Shown here piece after piece: positions 1 to 7,035 of a stretch of 47,179 nucleotides of DNA. The position numbers and the translations under genes are program-made. The notes beneath the pieces were generated by a model. It made no database searches, had not been told where the DNA came from, and saw nothing but the letters and a program-made list of their open reading frames with translations. Numbering within the stretch: the first letter of the stretch is position 1; each line of letters begins with the position of its first letter. Source of the DNA: a virus. The DNA lies in the IMG/VR virus record IMGVR_UViG_3300028794_000002, positions 1 to 47,179 of that record. One strand, 5' to 3'.

Positions 1-127
1 TCGCGATCAGGTGACAAACAAGGAGTACGAAGACGCCATCGTCTATGCGCTGGCGCCGAACGATCTGATGAAGGTGGCCGGCGACTTCTCTGGCATCACG
101 GCTGGCACGCCGGGCACGTTGGCTGTC
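1..127. repeat. Terminal overlap, identical to 47053-47179
   Basis: The first 127 bases recur exactly as the last 127. The tailspike reading frame runs through the junction without a break, so this is the overlap left when a circular or circularly permuted genome is assembled, with a length typical of an assembler k-mer. The unique genome is 47,052 bp. The repeat is not evidence of a physical direct terminal repeat. Confidence 0.93.
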
Positions 128-616
128 GGTGGATCAACGCAGAATTCCAACAACGGTGCCGCAGCATCGGGGCCTTTCGGCTGGACTCAGGTCATCGCCG
201 GTGCAGTCTGGAATGCGGTTGTCGACGCCATCACCGGCAGCTGGGTCTGCTACACGCCGGGCAGCGGCGCCACGTTCAACCTCGCCACCTACACGCAGAC
301 GCTGACGCCTGTGGCGGTGACGCGGTACTTCGTGGTCGGCTTCACGACGAAGGGCTGGTCTTCACTGAAGCTGGCCGCTGCGTCGATCTACGACTCCGGC
401 GCCAGCATTACCTCGTACCACACCGAGGTCATCAAGTTCAGCGTGGCCCCCTCGGCGGCCAACTTCACGCTGACGCTTGCCACCAATGCGACGGCTTCGT
501 ACTGGGCTGAAATGCGCCTGTACGAGATCGGCAGCGCCGAGTTCAACGAGCCGGGCGCCCTCGGCACCGCGCTTACCAAAGCCGTCAAGCGACTCATGCG
601 TCGCGGCGCTTACTGA
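2..616 (+). CDS. Tailspike protein, C-terminal part (joins 45413-47179)
   Basis: This is the 3' end of the gene that starts at 45413. Removing the 127-base overlap joins the frames exactly and gives a 751-residue protein. There is no proper start here; the ATG-like positions inside are internal. The segment looks like a beta-rich C-terminal domain with many Ser, Thr, Gly and aromatic residues, as found behind beta-helix tailspikes for trimerisation or glycan binding. It ends in a basic tail (KRLMRRGAY). Lysis genes follow directly, which is common in temperate podoviruses. The C-terminal domain family is not recognised. Confidence 0.85.
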   Translation, partial: RDQVTNKEYEDAIVYALAPNDLMKVAGDFSGITAGTPGTLAVGGSTQNSNNGAAASGPFGWTQVIAGAVWNAVVDAITGSWVCYTPGSGATFNLATYTQTLTPVAVTRYFVVGFTTKGWSSLKLAAASIYDSGASITSYHTEVIKFSVAPSAANFTLTLATNATASYWAEMRLYEIGSAEFNEPGALGTALTKAVKRLMRRGAY

Positions 617-627
617 CTGGGGCCGCA

Positions 628-699
628 ATGACCGACTCCGAATTCGATCGGCTGCCTCAGCAGGCCGGCAAACGCAAGCTGGTGCGGAGACGGAAATGA
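628..699 (+). CDS. Very small ORF, 23 residues
   Basis: A 23-codon frame begins with ATG 11 bases after the tailspike stop, behind a G-rich stretch, and ends in TGA overlapping the next gene's start (ATGA). The product is polar then basic, ending KLVRRRK. The tight coupling suggests real translation, perhaps only as a leader for the holin candidate. No function can be assigned. Confidence 0.35.
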   Translation: MTDSEFDRLPQQAGKRKLVRRRK

Positions 700-1016
700 A
701 CTTTGACGACCTCCCGAATCAGCTCTCACAAAGCCCGGCAACAGCGGGCACCGTGGGAGCTCTGCTTTCCCTGCGATGGGTGCCAGGCAAGAACTGGGGC
801 ACCAAGGCATTCAGCTTCAGCGGGAGCATGGCTGTCGTCATCTTCGCCGTGCCGTGGGCGCTCGATGTCATGAGCGTCACCTCGAAGAACGCACCGCCAG
901 CGTTCGGGCTCATCGCGGGTTTGCTGGGCATGAACCTGCTGACGAAGGCCGTTGACTACGTTGCCCAGACACAGCTCGGCGACCTGATCGCCTCGTTCTG
1001 GAGGAAGCCCTCATGA
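696..1016 (+). CDS. Small membrane protein, holin candidate
   Basis: The 106-residue product has a polar N-terminus and two hydrophobic segments, about residues 35-58 and 66-90, followed by a short basic tail. ATG at 696 is preferred because GGAG lies at a good distance and the ATGA overlap couples it to the small ORF before it. It sits at the head of the lysis cassette before another membrane protein, endolysin and spanins, where a holin belongs. Holins are assigned here by size, topology and position; no family motif is visible. It and the next gene could form a holin/antiholin pair. Confidence 0.6.
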   Translation: MNFDDLPNQLSQSPATAGTVGALLSLRWVPGKNWGTKAFSFSGSMAVVIFAVPWALDVMSVTSKNAPPAFGLIAGLLGMNLLTKAVDYVAQTQLGDLIASFWRKPS

Positions 1017-1327
1017 GTCTCCTGACCATCCTGTTTTCTGTCGCCGCCGCACTGTTCAGCTTCTTCGTGTTCAGCAAGCGCTGGAAGCTGCCGATCCTGT
1101 TCGAGCTTGGCCTCGGGCTCACGGCCATGGGCGCCATGGGGTTTGCTTTCTCAACGCATGACGGCTGGCTCAATCCCAAGGCCTTCATCCTGATCGCCAT
1201 CGGTCTCTCCGTGATGCTTCTGTCCACATTGCGACAGGAGAAGAAGCGAGATCGCCTGCACCGGCATGGCGACCCGCAAGAGCTCGATGTCCAGTCTCTA
1301 CGTCATCCTTCAGGGGGTCAGAAGTGA
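1013..1327 (+). CDS. Three-segment membrane protein, second holin or antiholin candidate
   Basis: This 104-residue protein starts with a hydrophobic segment (residues 3-19), has two more (about 27-45 and 56-71), and ends in a charged tail rich in Arg, Lys and His. The start overlaps the stop of the preceding gene (ATGA). Topology and place match small lysis membrane proteins. Two adjacent membrane proteins before an endolysin often act as holin and modulator, but which is which cannot be told here. Confidence 0.5.
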   Translation: MSLLTILFSVAAALFSFFVFSKRWKLPILFELGLGLTAMGAMGFAFSTHDGWLNPKAFILIAIGLSVMLLSTLRQEKKRDRLHRHGDPQELDVQSLRHPSGGQK

Positions 1328-2586
1328 AGATTCTTTACGCGCTACTGTTCATCATCCTCGGCCCCTGCGTGCACGCGCAGACCTCGACCGTGGCACCTCC
1401 AATCGACCGAGGCTGCCAGCCCATGCGCGGCTCCGTCAACATCGGCGCACGGGTGTCCACGGAGTCCGCAGCAGCGAAAGTCATCACCGACTGGTCTGCA
1501 GCAGATGCGCGGAACTCGGCCGCCCCGGCTACTACGAACTTCTACACCGAATGCCGCAAGCAGTACGTGGCGAAGACCACGCCGAAGCTACCGGACGCGC
1601 CAGCATCAGGGCCGGTGCTGCCCGTCAAGGTCAACGCCGCGCTGATCCCGAAAGTGGCCGTCACGTCCGTGCAGAGTCCGATTGGCGGCTACCCATCGGA
1701 GCAACTGCGGGCGGCCACGACGAAGCCAACTGTCTCCGATAACCCGGCATTCCGCTCCGCCTGCCAGACGGCTAAATTCTCCTTCGACGACCCGATCATC
1801 TTTCCTGGCCAGCCTGGAAGATCACACCTGCACGTCTTCTTCGGCAACACCGGAACGGACGCATACACCACGGCCGAGAGCCTGCTCGCCACCGGCAACA
1901 CGACATGCCGTGGCGGCACGATCAACAAGTCGGCCTACTGGGCGCCGGCAATGATCGATACGCGCACGGGCGCGCCGATGCTCCCGCTGTTCGAGACGGC
2001 GGTGTATTACAAGGCGCTCTGGGTGCTGCCGCCGGAGATCATCAAGCCCTTCCCAAAGGGTCTGCGGTTCATCATGGGCAACCCGGGCGGCAACCCGACA
2101 TCGCCGAGCGGTGCAGCGATCTATGCGTGCACCTGGGAGGGCGGAGGCGGCGGGAATACGAACTGGTTCAATCACATCCCTGACTGCCCGATCAACGGCA
2201 CGTCGCGGCTCATCATGGCCGTAGACGCTGAGCAATGCTGGGATGGTGTAAATCTGGACTCACCGGACCATCGCAGTCACATGACAGGCGCCATCAGCGG
2301 TGGCGCCAACCAGACCGGCCACTGCCCCACGTCGCACCCAGTCGCGCTGCCGGCGATCTCGGTGCAGATCAGCTACCCAGTGAGAACGGCAGGCGAAACG
2401 AAGTTCTGGCGCCTCTCGAGCGACAACTATGACGTGACACAGCCAGCCGGCTACTCGGGGCACTTCGACTACTTCGCGGCCTGGGCGCCTGGCTTCGTTG
2501 AAGGCTTCGTCGCGAATTGCCTGAACAAGGGCCTTGACTGCGGATCATCTCTGCTCGGTGACGGACGCGAGATGTTGGTGCCATGA
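1324..2586 (+). CDS. Secreted DUF1996 domain protein
   Basis: The 420-residue product opens with a clear signal peptide (MKILYALLFIILGPCVHA, cleavage expected after HAQ). From about residue 140 it matches the DUF1996 pattern: a DPI..PG stretch, SHLHVFFGN, then NKSAYWAPAMID, a YYK motif and a C-terminal region with several His and Cys. DUF1996 is best known from secreted fungal and bacterial proteins; its activity is unknown. Paired cysteines suggest an exported, disulfide-bonded protein. Start and stop overlap both neighbours, so it is part of the lysis operon. A role in envelope modification or as a lysogeny-expressed cargo protein is possible but not shown. Confidence 0.75.
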   Translation: MKILYALLFIILGPCVHAQTSTVAPPIDRGCQPMRGSVNIGARVSTESAAAKVITDWSAADARNSAAPATTNFYTECRKQYVAKTTPKLPDAPASGPVLPVKVNAALIPKVAVTSVQSPIGGYPSEQLRAATTKPTVSDNPAFRSACQTAKFSFDDPIIFPGQPGRSHLHVFFGNTGTDAYTTAESLLATGNTTCRGGTINKSAYWAPAMIDTRTGAPMLPLFETAVYYKALWVLPPEIIKPFPKGLRFIMGNPGGNPTSPSGAAIYACTWEGGGGGNTNWFNHIPDCPINGTSRLIMAVDAEQCWDGVNLDSPDHRSHMTGAISGGANQTGHCPTSHPVALPAISVQISYPVRTAGETKFWRLSSDNYDVTQPAGYSGHFDYFAAWAPGFVEGFVANCLNKGLDCGSSLLGDGREMLVP

Positions 2587-3014
2587 ACCTGCAAAACCAA
2601 CTCATCGAGTTCGAAGGCTGGAAGCACGATGCCTACCCGGATCCGCTGACGCTCGGCGAGCCCTGGACCATTGGGGTTGGCCATTGCGGTCCCGAGGTCT
2701 ACCGCGGCTTGAAGTGGACCGACGAGCAGATCACCCTGGCGCTTGCCAAGGACATCGCCGAGAAAACCGCCCAGGTGAAGCAGCACATCCCGTGGTTCGA
2801 TCGACTCAACGAGCCTCGCCAAGCCGTGCTGATCGGCATGTGCTTTCAGCTGGGGATCAATGGCCTGCTGGGCTTCAATCGCACCCTTGGCTCCGTCAGG
2901 GATGAGCGCTGGGACGATGCGGCCAATGGGATGCTGATGAGCCGGTGGTGCAAGCAAACCCCGAACCGGGTGCGCAGGATGGCCCGTCAAATGGTTTCAG
3001 GCGAGTGGCAATAG
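2583..3014 (+). CDS. Endolysin, GH24 lysozyme (T4 lysozyme type)
   Basis: The 143-residue protein cuts peptidoglycan between MurNAc and GlcNAc. The catalytic stretch is near the N-terminus: Glu11 (FEGW), Asp20 (YPDP) and a following WTIGVGH, the spacing of T4-type lysozymes. No signal peptide or signal anchor is visible, so it should depend on a holin. The start overlaps the DUF1996 stop (ATGA). The last 18 bases overlap the 3' end of an antisense HNH gene. Length is normal for compact GH24 endolysins. Confidence 0.9.
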   Translation: MNLQNQLIEFEGWKHDAYPDPLTLGEPWTIGVGHCGPEVYRGLKWTDEQITLALAKDIAEKTAQVKQHIPWFDRLNEPRQAVLIGMCFQLGINGLLGFNRTLGSVRDERWDDAANGMLMSRWCKQTPNRVRRMARQMVSGEWQ

Positions 3015-3617
3015 ATGGGCGCCGCCATACTCACCAGTCTTGTAGAGCGCATTGCGCATCTCTTTGTAGGGGAGAAGATACTTGTCAGAGGCTTGGCGGA
3101 TCGTCAAAACTTCCCCCTGAATCCTGACATGGCGGTTGTTCTTCAAGTTCTGAGACTGTTCTTTCGGCGCCTTCCAGCAGCAGTTTCCTGGCTCATATCC
3201 AAGCCGCCCATTGATCCGCTCCAGCGTGGTCCCAGCTGGACGAGGACCCATGTAGGCAAGGAAGGCTGCGAAATCTATCCGCCACATCAAACAAACTTCA
3301 ATGCCGGAGCCGCCATAGTCTGCGTATCGGGTCGATTTGGGGTTGTGGCACCGCGTGATAGCCGCCCTCCACGAACTGTATTCCGGACTACCGCCGCTAT
3401 GGCCGTGTCTGGTGATCTTCCTGGAAACACGCTCCCCTCTCTTGCACCCACAGCTGCCAGTGCGGCCGCTCCGGAGGCGAGTGCCATCCACGACCGCCTC
3501 TTGACCGCACTGGCACTGGCAGCGCCAAAACGTGCCCGGGCTGTTTTGCTTCCTTGGCGCCCGCTCAATCACAGTCAAGTGCGAGAAGATTTTTCCAGTA
3601 AGGTCGAATTTCAGCAT
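2997..3617 (-). CDS. HNH/homing-type endonuclease, antisense in lysis cassette
   Basis: The start ATG at 3617 gives 206 residues. The N-terminus has a zinc-binding region (CQCQCGQ and later SCGCKRG), the middle has a SSWRAAITRCHNP segment, and the HNH core reads LERINGRLGYEPGNCCW. The last part (about 165-206) looks like a DNA-binding tail. The second HNH gene at 25528 shares this order (LTG start, C-rich region, YxSW, DYG, IDRIDN..YAP.NCRW). Such free-standing genes cut target DNA and spread by copying. It lies antisense between endolysin and spanins, and its end overlaps the endolysin gene by 18 bases. The Asp usual in IDRIDN is Glu here. Confidence 0.78.
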   Translation of the reverse strand: MLKFDLTGKIFSHLTVIERAPRKQNSPGTFWRCQCQCGQEAVVDGTRLRSGRTGSCGCKRGERVSRKITRHGHSGGSPEYSSWRAAITRCHNPKSTRYADYGGSGIEVCLMWRIDFAAFLAYMGPRPAGTTLERINGRLGYEPGNCCWKAPKEQSQNLKNNRHVRIQGEVLTIRQASDKYLLPYKEMRNALYKTGEYGGAHLLPLA

Positions 3618-3643
3618 CGCACAATCATAACCGGGGATTGGCA

Positions 3644-4009
3644 GTGAACCCATACACCAGCCTTGCCGGCTTCCTGCTCTGGGGCGCATCCATCGGTGCC
3701 ACCGGCTGGTGGTTCTACGGCGCCGGCCAGGACCACTGCAAGGCCGTCGAGGCGCGCGACGAAGAGGTGGCCCGCATTGCCACCGAGGCTGCCACCAGTG
3801 CAGCCGCATCCGCCATCGCCAAGATCGAAGTCAAGAACACCACCATCCGGCAGACGCTGGAGAAGGAAGTCCATGAGAAGACCGTCTTTCGTGACTGCCG
3901 CTCTGGCCCTGACGCTGTGCGGATGCTCAACAGTTCGCCCGCAATCGCCGCCTCCGGGCCCGAGCCCGTTGGTGGTGGCCAGCTGCCCGCCTCTGGCGCC
4001 GCTCGCTGA
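3644..4009 (+). CDS. Rz: Rz-like inner-membrane spanin
   Basis: The GTG at 3644 gives about 121 residues: an N-terminal signal anchor (LAGFLLWGASIGATGWWFYGA) followed by an Ala/Glu/Lys-rich helical region suited to a periplasmic coiled coil. The Rz1 gene lies overlapping in another frame from 3873, the classic spanin layout. Rz pairs with Rz1 to fuse inner and outer membranes after the endolysin acts. A TTG at 3638 in the same frame is an alternative start. Confidence 0.75.
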   Translation: MNPYTSLAGFLLWGASIGATGWWFYGAGQDHCKAVEARDEEVARIATEAATSAAASAIAKIEVKNTTIRQTLEKEVHEKTVFRDCRSGPDAVRMLNSSPAIAASGPEPVGGGQLPASGAAR

Positions 4010-4112
4010 CGACACGTTCGGGGCCTGGGTGCTCTGGGCGCAATACGCGGCCGGGCAGTACGGGAAGTGCAGCGCGGCAGCGCTGGCCGGCTCGCCCGGG
4101 TTGAAGCCGTGA
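3873..4112 (+). CDS. Rz1: Rz1-like outer-membrane spanin lipoprotein
   Basis: This 79-residue protein overlaps Rz in a different frame. It has a basic start (MRRPS), a hydrophobic stretch and a lipobox-like LTLCGC, with lipidation expected at the second Cys, then a proline-rich segment (RPQSPPPGPSP). These are the marks of Rz1-type o-spanins. It is somewhat longer than the lambda protein. The C-terminal half is not recognised. Confidence 0.75.
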   Translation: MRRPSFVTAALALTLCGCSTVRPQSPPPGPSPLVVASCPPLAPLADDTFGAWVLWAQYAAGQYGKCSAAALAGSPGLKP

Positions 4113-4308
4113 GGCGGTGAGCCTGTCTAAAACTAAACAGATCGATGTTGCTCTAGCCCGGCAGATGCACCGCGATGACGCGACATCAGAATTAGACAAC
4201 CAACAGCGCAAACCAAGCATTCATGCGGGTTGCAGCTTATACGCGCCGATAGTGCTGCATCATTGGAGTATGTGTTTCGATGCCGAAAATGCTCATTAAA
4301 TCAATAGC
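4113..4308. other. Non-coding gap between converging genes; possible attP region
   Basis: No convincing gene is seen in these 196 bases between the spanin genes and the leftward integrase cluster. The stretch is more AT-rich than its surroundings. It holds a CTAAAC half-site at 4133-4138 inside a short inverted repeat (CTGT...ACAG, 4123-4140). Position next to the integrase cluster makes it the best guess for attP, but no core sequence or tRNA-gene fragment is recognised. Confidence 0.35.
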
Positions 4309-4751
4309 TTAGCCGACGGGCCTGTCTACTGTCTCAACAACGTCCAACAGCCTTTCGGGTTTTCTGTCGAAAAGTCTCCAAATCACACTCTCGCCCCAGA
4401 CGTTCATTGCGTAGTTGACGGCGACGCAAACAATGCGTGTGTTGCCCGGCACGTAGCCGATTGCGCTGTTGATGCGATCAATGCTCGGGGCGTAGGGGCG
4501 CTTCCCGTTCAGCGGTTCAAGCGTGAATGGCTGCCCGGACACCGCGCACCTCCAACCAGCTTCGTTCAGCATGCGACGGACACACTCACGGGTGATGGTG
4601 AATTCGATCCCTTTGCCGCGGTGGCTCGATGGACATCTTCCAGCGTCTTTCCAAGATGCAGCCACCGGTTGTTTCGTACCAAGTAGAAAGAACCGTTCTT
4701 GAAGTACACGCATTGCGGCAGCGGCACGCCGTTGTGCAGCCTAATTCGCAT
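4309..4751 (-). CDS. Integrase-N-terminus/HNH-like fusion, split by a -1 frameshift
   Basis: Two overlapping frames make one sensible protein. The first frame (4751 to 4566) starts with ATG behind AAGGA and overlaps the integrase end by 11 bases. Its product (PQCVYFKNGSFYLV..RWLHLG) resembles the N-terminus of the neighbouring integrase (PPCFYQKHGAFYLV..KWTRLG). The second frame (open 4713 to 4309) has an HNH-like core: APSIDRINSAIGYVPGNTR, then VNYAMNVWGE. A -1 slip in the overlap joins them into 147 residues. The heptamer A AAG GGA lies there in phase with the first frame. It may be programmed frameshifting, a decayed gene, or a sequencing error. Function unknown; an HNH endonuclease using an integrase-type DNA-binding module is plausible. 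Confidence 0.6.
4608..4614 (-). promoter_or_regulatory. Candidate -1 ribosomal slippery heptamer
   Basis: Reading leftward, the zero-frame codons are GCA AAG GGA, giving A AAG GGA, which fits the X XXY YYZ rule for simultaneous -1 slippage. After slippage the ribosome reads AAA GGG ATC and enters the HNH-like frame. No strong downstream hairpin or upstream Shine-Dalgarno-like stimulator is obvious. Confidence 0.4.
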
Positions 4752-5727
4752 CCTGATCCTTTACAGAGAAGCGGGGCCCGTCGGCTTCGATGTGCTCTAG
4801 CCCGCGGGTGTACCGGTTTGTGTTTGCCTCGGTTGTGTGCCCAAGCAGCGCCTGGGCGCTCTTCCCTTGGCGCTTCGCGGCTGTGGCGGACATGGCCCGC
4901 GCGTCATTCAGGCGCGCATCCTCGACTTTGGCGGCCTCGCATGCGTTGTTCCATTGCAGCGCCACGCTGCGATAGTCGGGGGCCCCGCCATTGCGACCAC
5001 GCAACAGGGTCAGTGTCGGTCGATCCGCACTGAGCGCCTTGGCCCGCTCCACGGCGGCCCGCAAGTCTGGCGTCCACTTCACCACCAGACGGTTGCCGGT
5101 CTTCTCCTGCTCGAATTCAATGCCAGCCTCGGTCAGTTGGCTGCGTCGAATCGACAGCACATCGCTGATCCGCTGACCGGTCAAGAACTGCAATTCCATG
5201 ATGACCTGCAACCGCGGCCCGGCCTTTGAATGAATGGCCTCCCACTCGGCAGCGGAAATAAGGCGCTTGCGTTTCGCCTCCGGCAGCCGCTTGATGCCAA
5301 TGCATGGATTGCTGTCGACGAGCTGCCGCTCAACTAGATCGGAAAACACCTGGCGCAGGAACGACAAGACCCGATTTGCCATATTTGGGGTGTCAGACAT
5401 GGACTGCTTGATGCCTGCCACATGCTTGGGCTTCACGTCGTGTATGTCGAACGCGGACAACTTCCGCTTCAGCACCCCCGCCGCGTACTTGTACTGGGTC
5501 TTCGTGCTGTCCGCCAGGTCGGCCGGCAGGGCGTCATAGAAGTCTTGAATTGCCTTCGGCATTCCGCCCAGCTTGGCGCCTTCCATCAGTCGGCCGTACT
5601 CGCCCAGCGCAAGCGACAGGTCCGACCCTAGGCGCGTCCACTTCCCGCCCTTCACGAGATAGAACGCCCCGTGCTTCTGGTAGAAGCAAGGCGGGTATGG
5701 ACCTTTGGTCTTACGGGGGCGGTTCAT
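4741..5727 (-). CDS. int: Tyrosine-family site-specific integrase
   Basis: The 328-residue recombinase carries a short N-terminal module (PPCFYQKHGAFYLVKGGKW), a core-binding domain (about 60-150) and a C-terminal catalytic domain. Visible catalytic residues are Arg186 (TGQRISD), Lys209, Arg277, His297 (LLGH) and nucleophile Tyr306 (RYTRG). The usual His of the HxxR box is replaced by Asn274 (LNDAR). It cuts and joins attP and attB to make the prophage. The start overlaps the stop of the DUF4224 gene (ATGA), so the two are coupled. Leftward transcription from the early promoter near 14383 is expected. Confidence 0.93.
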   Translation of the reverse strand: MNRPRKTKGPYPPCFYQKHGAFYLVKGGKWTRLGSDLSLALGEYGRLMEGAKLGGMPKAIQDFYDALPADLADSTKTQYKYAAGVLKRKLSAFDIHDVKPKHVAGIKQSMSDTPNMANRVLSFLRQVFSDLVERQLVDSNPCIGIKRLPEAKRKRLISAAEWEAIHSKAGPRLQVIMELQFLTGQRISDVLSIRRSQLTEAGIEFEQEKTGNRLVVKWTPDLRAAVERAKALSADRPTLTLLRGRNGGAPDYRSVALQWNNACEAAKVEDARLNDARAMSATAAKRQGKSAQALLGHTTEANTNRYTRGLEHIEADGPRFSVKDQDAN

Positions 5728-5924
5728 GGCATCAGCTGCGGCTCTGGGCGCTCGATCCTACCGGTGCCACCCAGCGCCATCTCCGCGACCACCCGCAACA
5801 CCGCCAGCGTGCCATCCGGGCGTGTGCTGTAGCGCACACCCATGTGCTCGAGCACGCGCGCCTGAGCATCACTGCGGCGTTTGCCAGTGATCGCTCGCAG
5901 CTCGGCGGGGCTGAGCGTCAGCAT
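5724..5924 (-). CDS. DUF4224 protein next to integrase, possible excisionase
   Basis: The preferred ATG at 5924 gives 66 residues beginning MLTLSPAELRAITGKRR, the typical DUF4224 opening (L.S..EL..ITG.R....Q...L...G), followed by a segment reading a short helix-turn-helix-like region and a C-terminus ending in GRIERPEPQ. Members often sit directly before phage integrases. Small DNA-binding proteins in this place commonly control excision, but that is inference. A longer TTG-initiated reading frame from 5957 is less likely because the family pattern starts at MLTLS. Confidence 0.7.
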   Translation of the reverse strand: MLTLSPAELRAITGKRRSDAQARVLEHMGVRYSTRPDGTLAVLRVVAEMALGGTGRIERPEPQLMP

Positions 5925-5934
5925 GGGGTCAGCC

Positions 5935-6210
5935 CTATTCCCCGAGATGAATGGCAAACACCTTCACCTCGTCAGGACCGAAGTGCGGGTGAGTGATGGC
6001 GATGCGCTCGTAGCCGCGCCAGGCGCGCATCAGCCGGCGCTCGGCGTCATCCTTGGCTGGGTATCCGCAGGTGATCACGATGTCGTCGTATTCGCGGCCG
6101 GCAAGGCGCTTTTCCCAGTAGGGCGTGCACAGGCGGAATTCCTGGACCTTTGCGCCCGACTGGATGGCGTCGAAGTAAATCTTCTTTACGGCGAGGTGCA
6201 GCGTTCTCAT
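5935..6210 (-). CDS. ASCH domain protein
   Basis: The 91-residue sequence matches small phage ASCH proteins along its length: LHLAVKKIYFDAIQSG, EFRLCTPYWEKRL, then a GYPAKDDAERRL.R.WRGY stretch and ITHPHFG near the end. ASCH folds bind RNA or modified nucleotides; some family members have ribonuclease or deaminase-related roles. Nothing here proves catalysis. It lies in the leftward operon between accessory genes and DUF4224/integrase. Confidence 0.8.
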   Translation of the reverse strand: MRTLHLAVKKIYFDAIQSGAKVQEFRLCTPYWEKRLAGREYDDIVITCGYPAKDDAERRLMRAWRGYERIAITHPHFGPDEVKVFAIHLGE

Positions 6211-6211
6211 C

Positions 6212-6586
6212 TCACACCCCCTTCAAAGTATCAGACCCGACCTTCAGGGCACGGATGGTGGTGGCAGCGTCTTCGCAGGCGTACTTCGGTCTGCCACTAA
6301 ATCCCCACTCGTTTGCCTTGTTGTTGCAAACGGCTGCCGCCTCTTCCAGAGCTTGCGCACGTACCAGAGCGGCATCAGCCTTCAACATCTCCACTTCGTC
6401 TTGCAGTGCTGAGAGCTGTGCTGTTGCTTGGGCGTGGTCGGTGAGGAATTCCCAATCCAACTCAGGCCTGAACACGCGTGGTGCGCGCTCCGAGTACGCC
6501 CATGGGTAGTGTCCGATCATCCCCGGCTCGCTCAGGTGTCGGTAGCGCCACGCCACGATGGGCAGGGCTTCTGGCTTCGTGCTCAT
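6212..6586 (-). CDS. Phage accessory protein, Ead/Ea22-like style
   Basis: The 124-residue product has an N-terminal WRYR..EPG..GHYPWAY segment, a central helical region rich in Ala, Leu, Gln and Glu (probable coiled coil, 50-85) and a C-terminus with AAAVCNNKA and AATTIRALK. This order is common in variable accessory genes of lambdoid early operons. The start overlaps the stop of the gene at 6583 (ATGA). No function is known. Confidence 0.6.
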   Translation of the reverse strand: MSTKPEALPIVAWRYRHLSEPGMIGHYPWAYSERAPRVFRPELDWEFLTDHAQATAQLSALQDEVEMLKADAALVRAQALEEAAAVCNNKANEWGFSGRPKYACEDAATTIRALKVGSDTLKGV

Positions 6587-7035
6587 GGCTTGGGGCCTTC
6601 CAGTTTCGGCAGCATGCTGGCAATCTCAACCTGCTCCAGCACGGTCTTGCCATTGCCCAGCATGATCTGACCGAGGAACGCGCCTTCGAACGTCAGCACC
6701 CCGGTCTCGATCGCCATCACCTGGCCCTTGATCCAGTCGCGCAGCACGCTGCACACGCTGATCTCGGCCTGCTTCAGCGCCTTCTTCTCGTGGTCGACCT
6801 TCGAGCCGCGCGTGCGGTGGGTGTAGGGGTGCTCGCGCAGCCACGCCGCGGCGTAGCCTCGGTAGCTGGCCTTCGCTGAGACATCCCGGCCGCGGTGGCT
6901 GAACTGCACCAGCAGCTCGCCGTTCTCGGTGTCGGTCATCGTGCCGAAGCGCTGGCAGCCGTACTTCGTGAGCACCTTGCGGATTTCTTCGAGCGCAGCG
7001 CCGCCGCTGGTGGCGTTTTCGTACGGCAGGCTCAT
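6583..7035 (-). CDS. Conserved phage protein of unknown function
   Basis: ATG at 7035 gives 150 residues. It is chosen over an upstream start because it overlaps the previous gene by ATGA. The protein has a helix-rich N-terminus (ALEEIRKVLTKYGCQRFG), a central SHRGRDVSAKASYRGYAAAWLRE segment and a Lys-rich middle, ending in a hydrophobic helix (GNGKTVLEQVEIASMLP). It resembles small phage proteins seen beside recombination genes, but I cannot name a family or activity. Confidence 0.6.
   Translation of the reverse strand: MSLPYENATSGGAALEEIRKVLTKYGCQRFGTMTDTENGELLVQFSHRGRDVSAKASYRGYAAAWLREHPYTHRTRGSKVDHEKKALKQAEISVCSVLRDWIKGQVMAIETGVLTFEGAFLGQIMLGNGKTVLEQVEIASMLPKLEGPKP

Noticed and set aside
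3015-3647. Plus-strand frame between endolysin and Rz
   Set aside because: It is the shadow of the antisense HNH gene, which has a recognisable zinc and HNH pattern.
4123-4140. Terminator after the spanin genes
   Set aside because: The CTGT/ACAG arms are only four bases and no T-run follows on either strand.
4117-4299. 60-codon frame after Rz1
   Set aside because: Poor start context, AT-rich non-coding composition, and no protein-like pattern.
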